From Thioclava arctica (lineage in GTDB: Bacteria > Pseudomonadota > Alphaproteobacteria > Rhodobacterales > Rhodobacteraceae), in assembly GCF_040892615.1 (NCBI RefSeq), contig NZ_JBFRYC010000002.1, forward strand, positions 186,001 to 250,000: a stretch of DNA of 64,000 nucleotides. Reading direction: 5' to 3'. Positions 25,496-35,140 of the stretch are shown one piece after another; within the stretch, counting starts at the first letter, position 1, and each line of letters begins with the position of its first letter. The position numbers were made by a program, and so were the translations under genes. Below the pieces are notes generated by a model. The model was not told where the DNA came from, did no database searches, and was given only the letters and a program-made list of their open reading frames with translations.

Positions 25496-26995
25496 TCAGC
25501 CCTCATAGCGCGCAAGGATCTCTTGCACTTTTTCAACCATTTCGCTGGTCGGAACCTCGAACTGCGCGGGTTGGGATTTCCATTCTTCAACTGTTGCGTC
25601 TTGGGCGATCTTTGCGCCAAGGATCAGATCCTTGACCTGCACCACGCCGCGCTCTGCCTCGTCACCACCTTGGATGATCGCCACGGGGCTTTGGCGTTTA
25701 TCGGCATATTTGAGCTGGTTGCCGAAGTTTTTCGGATTGCCCAGATAGACCTCGGCGCGGATGCCAGCCCCGCGCAGTTGCGCAGCCATTGCCATGTAAT
25801 CGCCCATCCGGTCGCGATCCATCACGGTCACCACGACCGGGCCTTGCTCGGTTCCGCCCAAGCGGCCCTTGGCGCGCAGCGCGGCCAGCAGGCGATCCAC
25901 CCCGATCGAGACGCCGGTCGCGGGCACGGCCTGACCGGTGAAGCGCTTGACCAGATCGTCATAACGCCCCCCGCCCGCGACCGAGCCGAAGCTGCGCTTG
26001 CGGCCCTTCTCGTCAAGGATTTCAAAGGTCAGCTCGGCCTCAAAGACCGGGCCTGTGTAATAGCCAAGGCCGCGCACGACCGAGGGATCGATCACGATGC
26101 GGTCGGGGCCGTAGCCTTGCGCGTCAAGCAATTGGGCGATCTGTTCGAGTTCAGCCACGCCTTCGGCGCCCAAATCCGACCCGACGACGAGATCACGCAG
26201 CCGCGCGCAGGTCGCAGCGTTATCGGCGCGCTTGGCTTCCATGAAGCCCATCACCGTGTCGGCCTGCGCGTCAGATAGCCCCGCGCCCTTGGTGAAATCG
26301 CCCGATTCATCCATCCGGCCCGGGCCGATCAGCGCACGCACGCCCTCCTCGCCGAACTTGTCGAATTTGTCGATGGCGCGCAGGACGGTGCCGCGCTCGG
26401 CCTCAAATTTCGACGGATCGGAGGGGTCAAGAACGCCCGCGACCTCCATCACGCCATTCAGGACCTTGCGGTTGTTCACCCGCACCACGTAATCGCCGCG
26501 CTCGATGCCCACGGCTTCCAGCGCATCTGCCAGCATGGCGCAAATCTCGGCATCCGCAGCCACCGAGGGCGCGCCCACCGTATCCGCATCACATTGATAA
26601 AACTGGCGAAAACGGCCAGGACCGGGTTTCTCGTTGCGCCAGACCGGGCCCATCGTGTAGCGCCGATAAGGGCTGGGCAGGTCATTGCGATATTGCGCGG
26701 CCACGCGCGCGAGCGGCGCGGTCATGTCATAGCGCAGCGCCAGCCATTTGCCGTCGTCATCCTCTTGCCAAGCGAACACGCCCTCATTTGGGCGGTCCAC
26801 ATCGGGGAGGAATTTCCCCAGCGCCTCGACCGTCTCGATGGCCGAAGTTTCCAGCGCCTCAAACCCATGCGCGCGATAGACCCGCGCGATCGCGTCGAGC
26901 ATCTCGGCCCGCTCGGTCACCTCGGCGCCGAAATAGTCGCGAAAGCCTTTCGGGGCTTCTGCGCGCGGGCGGGGCTGTTTTTTCTCTTTGGCCAT
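25496..26995 (-). CDS. hisS: Histidyl-tRNA synthetase
   Basis: A 499-residue class II synthetase: motif 1 region near LETSAIETVEALGKF, motif 2 MGPVWRNEKPGPGRFRQFYQ, the His-specific GLGYYTGPVFE and motif 3 GVSIGVDRLLAAL. The start MAKEKKQPRPRAEAPKGFRD at 26995 has AGGT upstream; a longer open frame runs into the divergent slyX-like gene and is not used. First gene of hisS-hisZ-hisG, so tRNA charging and the committed biosynthetic step are co-expressed. Confidence 0.96.
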   Translation of the reverse strand: MAKEKKQPRPRAEAPKGFRDYFGAEVTERAEMLDAIARVYRAHGFEALETSAIETVEALGKFLPDVDRPNEGVFAWQEDDDGKWLALRYDMTAPLARVAAQYRNDLPSPYRRYTMGPVWRNEKPGPGRFRQFYQCDADTVGAPSVAADAEICAMLADALEAVGIERGDYVVRVNNRKVLNGVMEVAGVLDPSDPSKFEAERGTVLRAIDKFDKFGEEGVRALIGPGRMDESGDFTKGAGLSDAQADTVMGFMEAKRADNAATCARLRDLVVGSDLGAEGVAELEQIAQLLDAQGYGPDRIVIDPSVVRGLGYYTGPVFEAELTFEILDEKGRKRSFGSVAGGGRYDDLVKRFTGQAVPATGVSIGVDRLLAALRAKGRLGGTEQGPVVVTVMDRDRMGDYMAMAAQLRGAGIRAEVYLGNPKNFGNQLKYADKRQSPVAIIQGGDEAERGVVQVKDLILGAKIAQDATVEEWKSQPAQFEVPTSEMVEKVQEILARYEG

Positions 26996-27070
26996 TGGCT
27001 TGCACCTGATCTGATCTCGCGCGAGGGTGTAGCCCAAGGGGCAGGCCCCGGCAAGCGATAGGGACAACAG

Positions 27071-27277
27071 ATGCAGGATCGAGTGGAACGGGCAGAAGAA
27101 CAGATCGCCCATCTCAGCAAGATGGTGGAGGATCTTTCGGATGTGGCGGTCGAGCAATCGCGCCGGATCGAGCGATTGGAACGCCAGTTGGGCCTGATGA
27201 TGGAGCGCGAGGCAGAACGTGAATTTGACAGCGGCGGCTCGGTTCCGCTGGCCGATCAGAAGCCGCCTCATTGGTAA
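27071..27277 (+). CDS. slyX: SlyX family protein
   Basis: A 68-residue protein that is one coiled coil (residues 5-50, heptads of VERAEEQIAHLSKMVEDL and RRIERLERQLGLMM) ending with PPHW, the characteristic SlyX C-terminus. Function in the family is unknown. AGGGA precedes the ATG. Divergent from hisS, and followed after 2 bases by a membrane-protein gene. Confidence 0.85.
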   Translation: MQDRVERAEEQIAHLSKMVEDLSDVAVEQSRRIERLERQLGLMMEREAEREFDSGGSVPLADQKPPHW

Positions 27278-27279
27278 AG

Positions 27280-27702
27280 ATGCGCGCGCTTTGGGCCTTT
27301 GGGGCGACCTTGATCAGCTTGCAAATGCTGGTCTATTTCGGCCTGCTGATATGGCCCGGCGAGACCGACCTGCACGGCGCGATGGTGCGGTTTTCAGCAT
27401 GGCAGGCGACGGGGGCGCTGGTGGTGCAGATCTTTGCGCTACTGCCCCTTTTGATCTTGCTGATCTGGCAATTTCGCCACCACACGCAGGCGCGGCTATT
27501 GCTGGGTGGGGCGCTGATTTTAAGCGCCGCTTTGGTAGTCTGCGCGTGGATTGAGCTGTGGTTGATCGAGGCTGCGCTGGCCGATTTGGTCAATATGGCG
27601 GATCGCGCACGGCAACTTGTTATCTTGCGCTGGGCTGAGGCCGCGCTTGCGTTTTGCGCGGCGATCACCTTGCGGCTGGGCTATGTCTCGGGCGCGCTTT
27701 AG
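27280..27702 (+). CDS. Small integral membrane protein, unknown
   Basis: A 140-residue protein with four hydrophobic segments (about residues 5-25, 42-62, 70-92, 110-135). It starts at the ATG 2 bases after the slyX stop, so the two are probably co-translated; a TTG 9 bases earlier overlaps slyX and is less likely. It ends in a 4-base convergent overlap with dnaE. I do not recognise the family. Confidence 0.65.
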   Translation: MRALWAFGATLISLQMLVYFGLLIWPGETDLHGAMVRFSAWQATGALVVQIFALLPLLILLIWQFRHHTQARLLLGGALILSAALVVCAWIELWLIEAALADLVNMADRARQLVILRWAEAALAFCAAITLRLGYVSGAL

Positions 27703-30700
27703 ACCTCTTCGACTTGTCCCACACCGCGCAAAGATCGGATCGCCCCTTTGACCTGCGGATTGACCGGGAATTCGCGCCCGGTGGCGATTTTGTAACGGCA
27801 GTTGCGTTCCGAATCATAAACCATGAAGGCGACGGGGCCGCGCGTGCGCACCTTGCCCTCTTCCTCAAGCCGCTCCAGCAGCGAGGCGATCGAGGGCAGC
27901 GCCATCGCGTCATCGACATGGATCAACAGCCCCGAGGCCCCCGCATCCGCCGTCGCCTTGTCCATCGGTTGGGCAGACGAGGCCACCATGCGCACCGATT
28001 CCCCATCGACCTCGACCTTGACGGTCAGCACCAGCAGATTGCCGGTTTCCAACACATCGCGGCAGGCCTCCAGCGCCTCGGACCAAAAGGCGACCTCGTA
28101 AGGGCCGCTCGCATCCGACAGCGCGACAAAGGCGAACCGATTGCCCTTGGCCGATTTCTTTTCGCGCACCGAGGCGACTTCGCCCGCAATTCTGGTGACG
28201 AATGATCCATCAACCGCCTTACGCTGCACCTCTTCCCAGCTCATCACGTTCTTGCGTTTGAGTGCGGGCAGGAAATCTTCGATCGGGTGGCCCGACAGGT
28301 AAAACCCGATGGCTTTGTGTTCTTCGGACAGGCGTTCGCCGGGTAGCCAGTCATCGGTATCGGCCAGACGCGGCGGGGGCAGATCGTCGCCCGCCTCGCC
28401 AAACAGTGAGACCTGCGCGCTCTCGCGCGCCTCGATCACGGCACCCGACCACGCCATCAGCGATTCGAGGCTTTCAAACACCCGCTTGCGGTTGGGATCG
28501 AGCAGATCAAACGCCCCGGCGCGTGCGAGCATTTCCAGCGGGCGCTTGCCCAGCCGCTTCATATCCACGCGACGCGCGAAATCGAACAGATCGGTGAAAT
28601 CGCCCCCCGCCTCGCGCGCATCCACGATCATCTGCATCGCATCCGAACCGACGTTTTTCAGCGCGCCCAGCGCGTAGACCAGCTTTTGATCGACCACGTC
28701 GAAGCTTGCGAGCGAGCGGTTCACGCAAGGCGGAATGATCTCGATCCCGAGCTTTTTCTGCACCTCATCGGCATAGACGGCCAGCTTGTCGGTTAGGTGA
28801 ATATCGCAATTCATCACCCCGCCCATGAATTCGACGGCGTGGTTGGCCTTGAGCCAGCCGGTGTAATAGCTGACCACCGCATAGGCGGCGGCGTGGGATT
28901 TGTTGAAGCCGTAATTGGCGAATTTTTCGAGCAGGTCGAAAACTTCCGAGGCCTTTTTCTTGTCGACCCCGTTCTGTGCCGCTCCCGCCTCGAATTTCGG
29001 GCGCTCGGCGTCCATCGCCTCTTTGATCTTTTTCCCCATCGCGCGGCGCAACAGGTCAGCGCCGCCAAGCGAGTAGCCCGCCATCACCTGGGCGATCTGC
29101 ATAACCTGTTCCTGATAGACGATAATCCCCTGAGTTTCCTCAAGAATATGGTCAATCGTTGGATGCACCGAGGTGATCGGCTTCAGCCCGTTCTTCACCT
29201 CGCAATAGGTCGGGATGTTCTCCATGGGCCCCGGACGATAAAGCGCCACAAGCGCCACGATATCCTCGATACAGGTGGGTTTCATCTGGCGCAGAGCCGA
29301 TTTCATGCCCTCCGATTCCACCTGAAACACCGCGACCGTTTTCGCGGCGGCATAGAGTTCATAGGTCTTGGGGTCATCCAATGGGATCGCGTTGATCTGG
29401 TTCTCGGCCCCCTCGGCGGGTTCATACAACTGGTTCCCAGCCGCATCGACATGCAGCGGACGGCCCGATTTGAAGATCAGGTTCATCGCCGATTGCACGA
29501 CGGTCAGGGTTTTCAGACCCAAAAAGTCGAACTTCACCAGCCCGGCCTGTTCGACCCATTTCATGTTGAACTGCGTGGCCGGCATGTCCGAGCGCGGATC
29601 TTGATAAAGCGGAACCAGCTCATCAATCGGACGATCGCCGATCACCACCCCGGCGGCGTGGGTCGAAGCATTGCGCAACAGCCCCTCGATCGCCTTGGCG
29701 TAATCAAGCAGCCGCGCGACGACCTCTTCACTGCGCGCGGCTTCGCGCAGACGCGGCTCATCGGCCAGCGCCTTTTCGATGGAAACCGGTTTGACCCCCT
29801 CGACCGGGATCATCTTGGACAGCTTGTCGACCTGCCCGTAAGACATCTGCAACACGCGGCCTACATCGCGCACCGCCGCCTTGGACAAAAGCGCGCCGAA
29901 GGTGATGATCTGGCCCACCTTGTCGCGCCCGTATTTCTCTTGCACGTAGCGGATCACCTCTTCGCGGCGATCCATGCAAAAGTCGATATCGAAGTCGGGC
30001 ATCGAGACCCGTTCGGGGTTCAAGAAGCGTTCGAACAGCAGGCTATAGCGCAGCGGATCAAGGTCGGTGATGGTCAGTGCATAGGCGACAAGGCTGCCCG
30101 CCCCCGAGCCCCGCCCCGGCCCCACCGGAATATCGTGATCCTTGGCCCATTTGATGAAATCGGCCACGATCAGGAAATAGCCGGGAAAGCCCATCTGCTC
30201 GATGATGCCCAACTCGAATGTCAGGCGCGCCTCGTAGTCTTCGACGGGCACGGCATGCGGGATCACCGCCAGACGCGCGCGCAAGCCTTCCCACGCCTGA
30301 CGGCGCAATTCCTCGATCTCGTCATCGGCGAATTTCGGCAAGATCGGATCGCGGCGATAGGTGGCAAAGGCGCAGCGTTTGGCGATCTCGACGGTATTTT
30401 CCACCGCCTCGGGCAGATCGGCAAACAGCGCCACCATCTCGCTTTCGGATTTGAAATAATGCTGCGGCGTAAGGCGCCGACGGGGTTGCGCCTGATCGAC
30501 ATAAGCCCCGTCGGCGATGCAGATCATCGCATCATGCGCCTCGTAAAGGCTTGATTTCGGGAAATAAACATCATTGGTCGCCACCAGCGGCAGGCCCATC
30601 TCATAGGCCCATTCGACAAAGGGGCGCTCGGTTGCGGCCTCGGCCTCGGTCACGGCACTGACCTCGCCGGGATGGCGCTGCAACTCGACATAAAGGCGCG

Positions 30701-31202
30701 TCGGATAGATCGCGGCCAGACGCTCCAGCAGCGCGCGCGCCTTGCCGTTCTGACCTGCCCGAATAAGCCGCCCGATGGGCCCGTCAGAGCCGCCGCTCAG
30801 ACAGATCAAGCCCTCGGAATGGGCCTCCAACTCGTCGACCGTAACCTGAATCTGTGCCCCGTGCTTATCCAGATAAAGACACGAATTCAGCTTCATCAGG
30901 TTTTCGTAGCCACGCTCGGATTGCGCCAGCAGCACGATGGGCGCAGGCGCGCGCGGGCGTTCGCCGGGCTGGGCGGGATCATATTCAACCGAGACCTGAC
31001 AGCCCACGATCGGCTGCACCCCTGCCCCCAACGCGGTCACAGAAAATTCCAATGCCGCGAACATGTTATTGGTGTCGGTGACCGCGACGGCAGGCATTTT
31101 CGCCGCCTCGCACAGCTTCACCAGCTTCTTGGCGGGCACAGCGCCCTCAAGCAGCGAATACTCGGTATGGACGCGCAGGTGAATGAATCGGGGGCTGGTC
31201 AT
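27699..31202 (-). CDS. dnaE: DNA polymerase III alpha subunit
   Basis: A 1167-residue DnaE1-type replicative polymerase. PHP domain at the N-terminus (IHLRVHTEYSLLEGAV), palm domain with VGPGRGSGAGSLVAY and the catalytic PDFDIDF, then GFNKSHAAAYAVVSYYTGW, and a C-terminal OB-fold region (GEVASVREKKSAKGNRF). It synthesises DNA in the replisome. The start MTSPRFIHLRVH at 31202 matches the family; 23 codons further upstream are open but not conserved in type. Confidence 0.97.
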   Translation of the reverse strand: MTSPRFIHLRVHTEYSLLEGAVPAKKLVKLCEAAKMPAVAVTDTNNMFAALEFSVTALGAGVQPIVGCQVSVEYDPAQPGERPRAPAPIVLLAQSERGYENLMKLNSCLYLDKHGAQIQVTVDELEAHSEGLICLSGGSDGPIGRLIRAGQNGKARALLERLAAIYPTRLYVELQRHPGEVSAVTEAEAATERPFVEWAYEMGLPLVATNDVYFPKSSLYEAHDAMICIADGAYVDQAQPRRRLTPQHYFKSESEMVALFADLPEAVENTVEIAKRCAFATYRRDPILPKFADDEIEELRRQAWEGLRARLAVIPHAVPVEDYEARLTFELGIIEQMGFPGYFLIVADFIKWAKDHDIPVGPGRGSGAGSLVAYALTITDLDPLRYSLLFERFLNPERVSMPDFDIDFCMDRREEVIRYVQEKYGRDKVGQIITFGALLSKAAVRDVGRVLQMSYGQVDKLSKMIPVEGVKPVSIEKALADEPRLREAARSEEVVARLLDYAKAIEGLLRNASTHAAGVVIGDRPIDELVPLYQDPRSDMPATQFNMKWVEQAGLVKFDFLGLKTLTVVQSAMNLIFKSGRPLHVDAAGNQLYEPAEGAENQINAIPLDDPKTYELYAAAKTVAVFQVESEGMKSALRQMKPTCIEDIVALVALYRPGPMENIPTYCEVKNGLKPITSVHPTIDHILEETQGIIVYQEQVMQIAQVMAGYSLGGADLLRRAMGKKIKEAMDAERPKFEAGAAQNGVDKKKASEVFDLLEKFANYGFNKSHAAAYAVVSYYTGWLKANHAVEFMGGVMNCDIHLTDKLAVYADEVQKKLGIEIIPPCVNRSLASFDVVDQKLVYALGALKNVGSDAMQMIVDAREAGGDFTDLFDFARRVDMKRLGKRPLEMLARAGAFDLLDPNRKRVFESLESLMAWSGAVIEARESAQVSLFGEAGDDLPPPRLADTDDWLPGERLSEEHKAIGFYLSGHPIEDFLPALKRKNVMSWEEVQRKAVDGSFVTRIAGEVASVREKKSAKGNRFAFVALSDASGPYEVAFWSEALEACRDVLETGNLLVLTVKVEVDGESVRMVASSAQPMDKATADAGASGLLIHVDDAMALPSIASLLERLEEEGKVRTRGPVAFMVYDSERNCRYKIATGREFPVNPQVKGAIRSLRGVGQVEEV

Positions 31203-31436
31203 CGCGCCACGATAAGGTGCGCGCGCGCAGACGAAAAGTGCCAAAACCACCGATCCCGAATTCGCGTTCAATCGCCTTAATTTTGATCGTCAGATCAGTT
31301 TTCAGGCATCGCGCAGGCGCGAATCCCTTGCCAAGCCCTCCCCTGATCGGCTTTGCTATAAGAAAGCCGCCTTCTCTACGCCGCATCGAGCGGGCGCGCT
31401 GTGACCGGGGCACCAGTAACGCGGCGGATTAATTGC

Positions 31437-32816
31437 ATGGACATCACGTTTCTTCTCAACGGAGAAACCCGGCGCGTTCAGGTCACTGAGCCTACGCAAT
31501 CGGTGCTGGACTGGCTGCGCAGCGAGGGGTTGACCGGCACCAAGGAAGGCTGCAACGAGGGCGATTGCGGGGCCTGTTCGGTGATCGTGACAGACGAATC
31601 CGGCGCGCGTCCGCTCAATGCCTGCCTGATGATGATGCCCCATCTGCACGGCCGCGCCCTGCGCACCGTCGAAGGGCTGGCGGGCCCCGATGGCACGCTG
31701 CACCCGGTGCAACAGGCGATGATCGACCATCACGGCTCGCAATGCGGGTTTTGCACGCCGGGCTTCGTGGTTTCGATGGCGAGCGCGCATCTGAATGGGC
31801 AAACCGATCACGACGAACTGCTGGCGGGCAACCTGTGCCGCTGCACCGGCTACGCCCCAATCATCCGCGCCGCCAAGGCCGCGCAAGATGCCCCCGTTCC
31901 TGACTGGATGCTCGATCACCCGGTGGATCTGGACGCGGCCGTGTTGGGCGATGAGGGCAGCTCCACCGCCTTTATGCCGCGCCATTCCGATGAGCTTGCC
32001 ACATGGTATCTGGACCATCCCGATGCCACGCTGATTGCGGGCGCCACCGATGTCGGGCTTTGGGTGACCAAACAGTTACGCCAATTGGATCAGATCGCGT
32101 TTCTCGGCCATTGTCATGATCTGCAAACCATCGAAGAAACCGCCGACAGTTTCGTCATCGGCGCGGGCGTGAGCATTGCCGCACTGCGCAAGGCCATGGC
32201 GCAGGCCCATCCCAGCTTCGCCGAACTGTTGCGCCGCTTTGCGAGCGAACAGGTGCGTCAAGCCGGCACGATCGGGGGCAATATCGCCAATGGCTCGCCG
32301 ATTGGCGACAGCGCGCCCGCGTTGATTGCGCTGGGGGCCACCATGACCCTGCGCCGGGGCGATCTGCGCCGCACGATCGCGCTAGAGGATTTCTTCCTTG
32401 AGTATGGCAAGCAAGACCGCGCCCCCGGCGAGTTCGTGCAAAGCATCATCGTGCCGAAATCCGCCCCCGGTCTGGCCTGCTACAAACTGTCCAAAAGGTT
32501 CGATCAAGACATTTCTGCTGTGTGCGGATGCCTCAATTTGACCGAAGAAGGTGGAAAAATTGCAAGTGCGCGCATCGCCTTTGGCGGCATGGCAGGCATT
32601 CCGAAACGCGCCAGCGCGCTGGAAGCCGCGCTGATCGGGCAGCCTTTCAGCGAGGCCGCACTCAGCGCGGCCCTGCCCGCTTTGGAAGATGACTTCACGC
32701 CAATGTCGGACATGCGCGCCTCCAGCGCCTACCGGATGCAGGCCGCCAAGGCGATGGTGCTGCGCTATGGCCGCGAAGACAGTGGCCAAGTCTCGATCCT
32801 TGAGGTGCAGCCATGA
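31437..32816 (+). CDS. xdhA: Xanthine dehydrogenase small subunit (FeS/FAD)
   Basis: A 459-residue subunit. Residues 1-150 hold two [2Fe-2S] domains (CNEGDCGACSV and CGFCTPGF...CRCTGY), and residues 180-459 the FAD domain (IAGATDVGLWVTK, GTIGGNIANGSPIGDSAPALIALGA). It passes electrons from the molybdenum site in XdhB to NAD+. The ATG at 31437 fits the family start MDITFLLNG; a GTG at 31401 is in frame but gives an atypical extension. First gene of a seven-gene overlapping chain. Confidence 0.96.
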   Translation: MDITFLLNGETRRVQVTEPTQSVLDWLRSEGLTGTKEGCNEGDCGACSVIVTDESGARPLNACLMMMPHLHGRALRTVEGLAGPDGTLHPVQQAMIDHHGSQCGFCTPGFVVSMASAHLNGQTDHDELLAGNLCRCTGYAPIIRAAKAAQDAPVPDWMLDHPVDLDAAVLGDEGSSTAFMPRHSDELATWYLDHPDATLIAGATDVGLWVTKQLRQLDQIAFLGHCHDLQTIEETADSFVIGAGVSIAALRKAMAQAHPSFAELLRRFASEQVRQAGTIGGNIANGSPIGDSAPALIALGATMTLRRGDLRRTIALEDFFLEYGKQDRAPGEFVQSIIVPKSAPGLACYKLSKRFDQDISAVCGCLNLTEEGGKIASARIAFGGMAGIPKRASALEAALIGQPFSEAALSAALPALEDDFTPMSDMRASSAYRMQAAKAMVLRYGREDSGQVSILEVQP

Positions 32817-35140
32817 GCATCGGCACCACCCAACCCCATGATTCTGCGCACCTTCACGTCACCGGCGCGGCGCGCTATGTCGATGATATCCCGGTGCCCG
32901 CAGGCACCTTGCATCTGGCGTTTGGGCTGTCCGAACAGCCCCATGCCGAAATCACCGCGCTTGATCTTGCGGCGGTGCGCGCGGCACCCGGCGTGGTCGC
33001 GGTCATGACCGCCGCCGACATGCCTTTTGCCAATAACGCCTCGCCCGCGCCAGACCCGGAACCGGTGCTGGCCGAAGGCGAGGTGCTTTATGTCGGCCAG
33101 CCGATTTTTCTGGTCGCCGCCACCAGCCACCTTGCAGCGCGCAAGGCCGCGCGCTTGGCCAAGATAACCTATGCGCCGCGCCCGGCAATTCTGACGATTG
33201 AACAGGCGCTCGCCGCCAACAGCCATTTCGAGGGCGGCCCGGTCACTTGGGCACGCGGCGATGTCACGGCGGGCTTTGCGCAAGCCGCGCAGATCGTCGA
33301 GGGCAGTCTGGATATTGGCGGGCAAGAGCATTTCTACCTTGAAGGCCAAGCCGCCCTCGCCCTGCCCGACGATCAGGGCATGGTGATCCGCTGCTCGTCA
33401 CAACATCCGACCGAGATCCAACATAAGGTCGCGGATGCCTTGGGCTGCGCGATGCATGATGTCCGCGTCGAGATGCGCCGGATGGGCGGTGGCTTTGGCG
33501 GCAAGGAAAGTCAGGGCAACCACCTTGCGATCGCTTGCGCAGTGATGGCGCGCACCACGGGGCGGGCGTGCAAGATGCGCTATGACCGCGACGACGACAT
33601 GATGATCACCGGCAAACGCCACGATTTCACAGTGAAATATAGAATCGGCGCGGATCAGGATGGCAAAATTGTCGCCGCAGAGTTCACCCATCTCGCGCGC
33701 TGCGGTTGGTCGCCAGATCTCAGCTTGCCGGTTTGCGACCGCGCGATGCTGCATGCGGACAGTTCGTATTTCCTACCCAATATCAGCATCGAAAGTCACC
33801 GTTTGCGCACCAATACGCAATCCGCGACAGCGTTTCGTGGCTTTGGCGGGCCGCAAGGGATGCTGGCCACCGAGGCCGCGGTAGATCACCTCGCCCATGT
33901 CATGGGGCTGGACCCGACTGAGCTGCGCCAGCGCAATTATTATGCGGCAGCGCTGGGGGCTGCCCGCCCCCAGACCCCCGGGGATATTTCGATCAAGAGG
34001 AAGGTGCAGACCACCCATTACGGCCAGCCGGTGGAGGATTTCATCCTGCATGAGCTGACCGACAAGTTGCAGAAATCCGCAGATTTTGTGGCGCGTAAGG
34101 CCGCTGTGGCGGCCTGGAATAGCACAAACACGACATTGAAGAAGGGCATCGCGCTGAGCCCGGTGAAGTTCGGAATTTCGTTCACGCTGACCCATCTCAA
34201 TCAGGCGGGTGCGCTGGTGCATGTCTATGCAGACGGCTCAATTCAGCTCAGCCATGGCGGGACCGAGATGGGTCAGGGTCTGCATCGCAAAGTCTGTCAG
34301 GTGGCCGCGCAGGTCTTTGGGGTCGATGATGGATCGGTGCGCATCACCGCCACCGCAACCGATAAAGTGCCTAACACCTCAGCCACTGCGGCGTCCTCGG
34401 GGGCGGATCTGAACGGCATGGCGGTGAAGGCGGCCTGCGAGACGATCAGGGGCCGGATTGCTGCGTTCATGGCCGCGCAAGAGGGCTGCCCTGTCGATTC
34501 GGTGCGCTTCGAGGGCGGTCAGGTGATTGCGGGCGACAGCACACGGCCGTTCGCGGCAGTGGTCAAACAGGCCTATGAAGCGCGCGTTTCGCTTTCCTCC
34601 ACCGGGTTTTACGCAACCCCCGAAATCAGCTGGGACCGGATCAAGGGCCAAGGCCGCCCGTTCTTTTACTTCGCCTATGGCGCGGCTGTGAGCGAGGTGG
34701 TGATCGACACGCAGACGGGGGAAAATCGCATTTTGCGCACCGATATCTTGCATGATGCCGGGGCCTCGATGAATCCCGGCCTTGATATCGGACAAATCGA
34801 GGGTGGCTTTGTGCAAGGCGCGGGCTGGCTGACGACCGAAGAGCTTGTTTGGGACGACGCGGGGCGCTTGCGCACTCACGCGCCCTCGACCTACAAAATC
34901 CCGGCCTGTTCGGATCGGCCCCGGATTTTCAATGTCGCGCTTTGGGATGAGCCCAACCGCGTCGAGACGATTTATCGGTCTAAGGCGACGGGGGAGCCTC
35001 CTTTTATGCTGGCGATTTCGGCCTATCTGGCATTGTCAGACGCCTGTCAGGCCTGCGGTCCGCACTGGCCCGATCTGCAAACGCCCGCAACCGCAGAGGC
35101 GGTTCTGGCTGCCGTGAACCGAGCGCGAGGCACGCCATGA
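32813..35140 (+). CDS. xdhB: Xanthine dehydrogenase molybdenum-binding subunit
   Basis: A 775-residue subunit that hydroxylates hypoxanthine and xanthine at the Mo cofactor. Conserved segments: VGQPIFLVAA, GGQEHFYLEGQAALA, RMGGGFGGKES, FRGFGGPQGM, GGTEMGQGLHRKVCQVAAQ; the catalytic glutamate is E728 in GEPPFMLAISAY. Odd feature: 17 residues (LGAARPQTPGDISIKRK) between NYYAAA and VQTTHYGQPVED are encoded by a copy of the genomic gene-end repeat inserted in frame. Overlaps xdhA and xdhC by 4 bases each. Confidence 0.95.
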   Translation: MSIGTTQPHDSAHLHVTGAARYVDDIPVPAGTLHLAFGLSEQPHAEITALDLAAVRAAPGVVAVMTAADMPFANNASPAPDPEPVLAEGEVLYVGQPIFLVAATSHLAARKAARLAKITYAPRPAILTIEQALAANSHFEGGPVTWARGDVTAGFAQAAQIVEGSLDIGGQEHFYLEGQAALALPDDQGMVIRCSSQHPTEIQHKVADALGCAMHDVRVEMRRMGGGFGGKESQGNHLAIACAVMARTTGRACKMRYDRDDDMMITGKRHDFTVKYRIGADQDGKIVAAEFTHLARCGWSPDLSLPVCDRAMLHADSSYFLPNISIESHRLRTNTQSATAFRGFGGPQGMLATEAAVDHLAHVMGLDPTELRQRNYYAAALGAARPQTPGDISIKRKVQTTHYGQPVEDFILHELTDKLQKSADFVARKAAVAAWNSTNTTLKKGIALSPVKFGISFTLTHLNQAGALVHVYADGSIQLSHGGTEMGQGLHRKVCQVAAQVFGVDDGSVRITATATDKVPNTSATAASSGADLNGMAVKAACETIRGRIAAFMAAQEGCPVDSVRFEGGQVIAGDSTRPFAAVVKQAYEARVSLSSTGFYATPEISWDRIKGQGRPFFYFAYGAAVSEVVIDTQTGENRILRTDILHDAGASMNPGLDIGQIEGGFVQGAGWLTTEELVWDDAGRLRTHAPSTYKIPACSDRPRIFNVALWDEPNRVETIYRSKATGEPPFMLAISAYLALSDACQACGPHWPDLQTPATAEAVLAAVNRARGTP
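33953..34003. repeat. Gene-end repeat element, copy E, inside xdhB
   Basis: 51 bp with the same plan as copy B: CTGGGGG-N7-CCCCCAG, then ACCCCCG and GGGGATATTTCG, ending TCAAGAGGAAG. It is exactly 17 codons, so the xdhB frame is kept. Confidence 0.7.

Noticed and set aside
28797..30554. 585-codon open frame on the plus strand opposite dnaE
   Set aside because: It is an antisense shadow of a highly conserved gene in GC-rich DNA; the product is His/Arg-rich and has no domain or ribosome-binding site.
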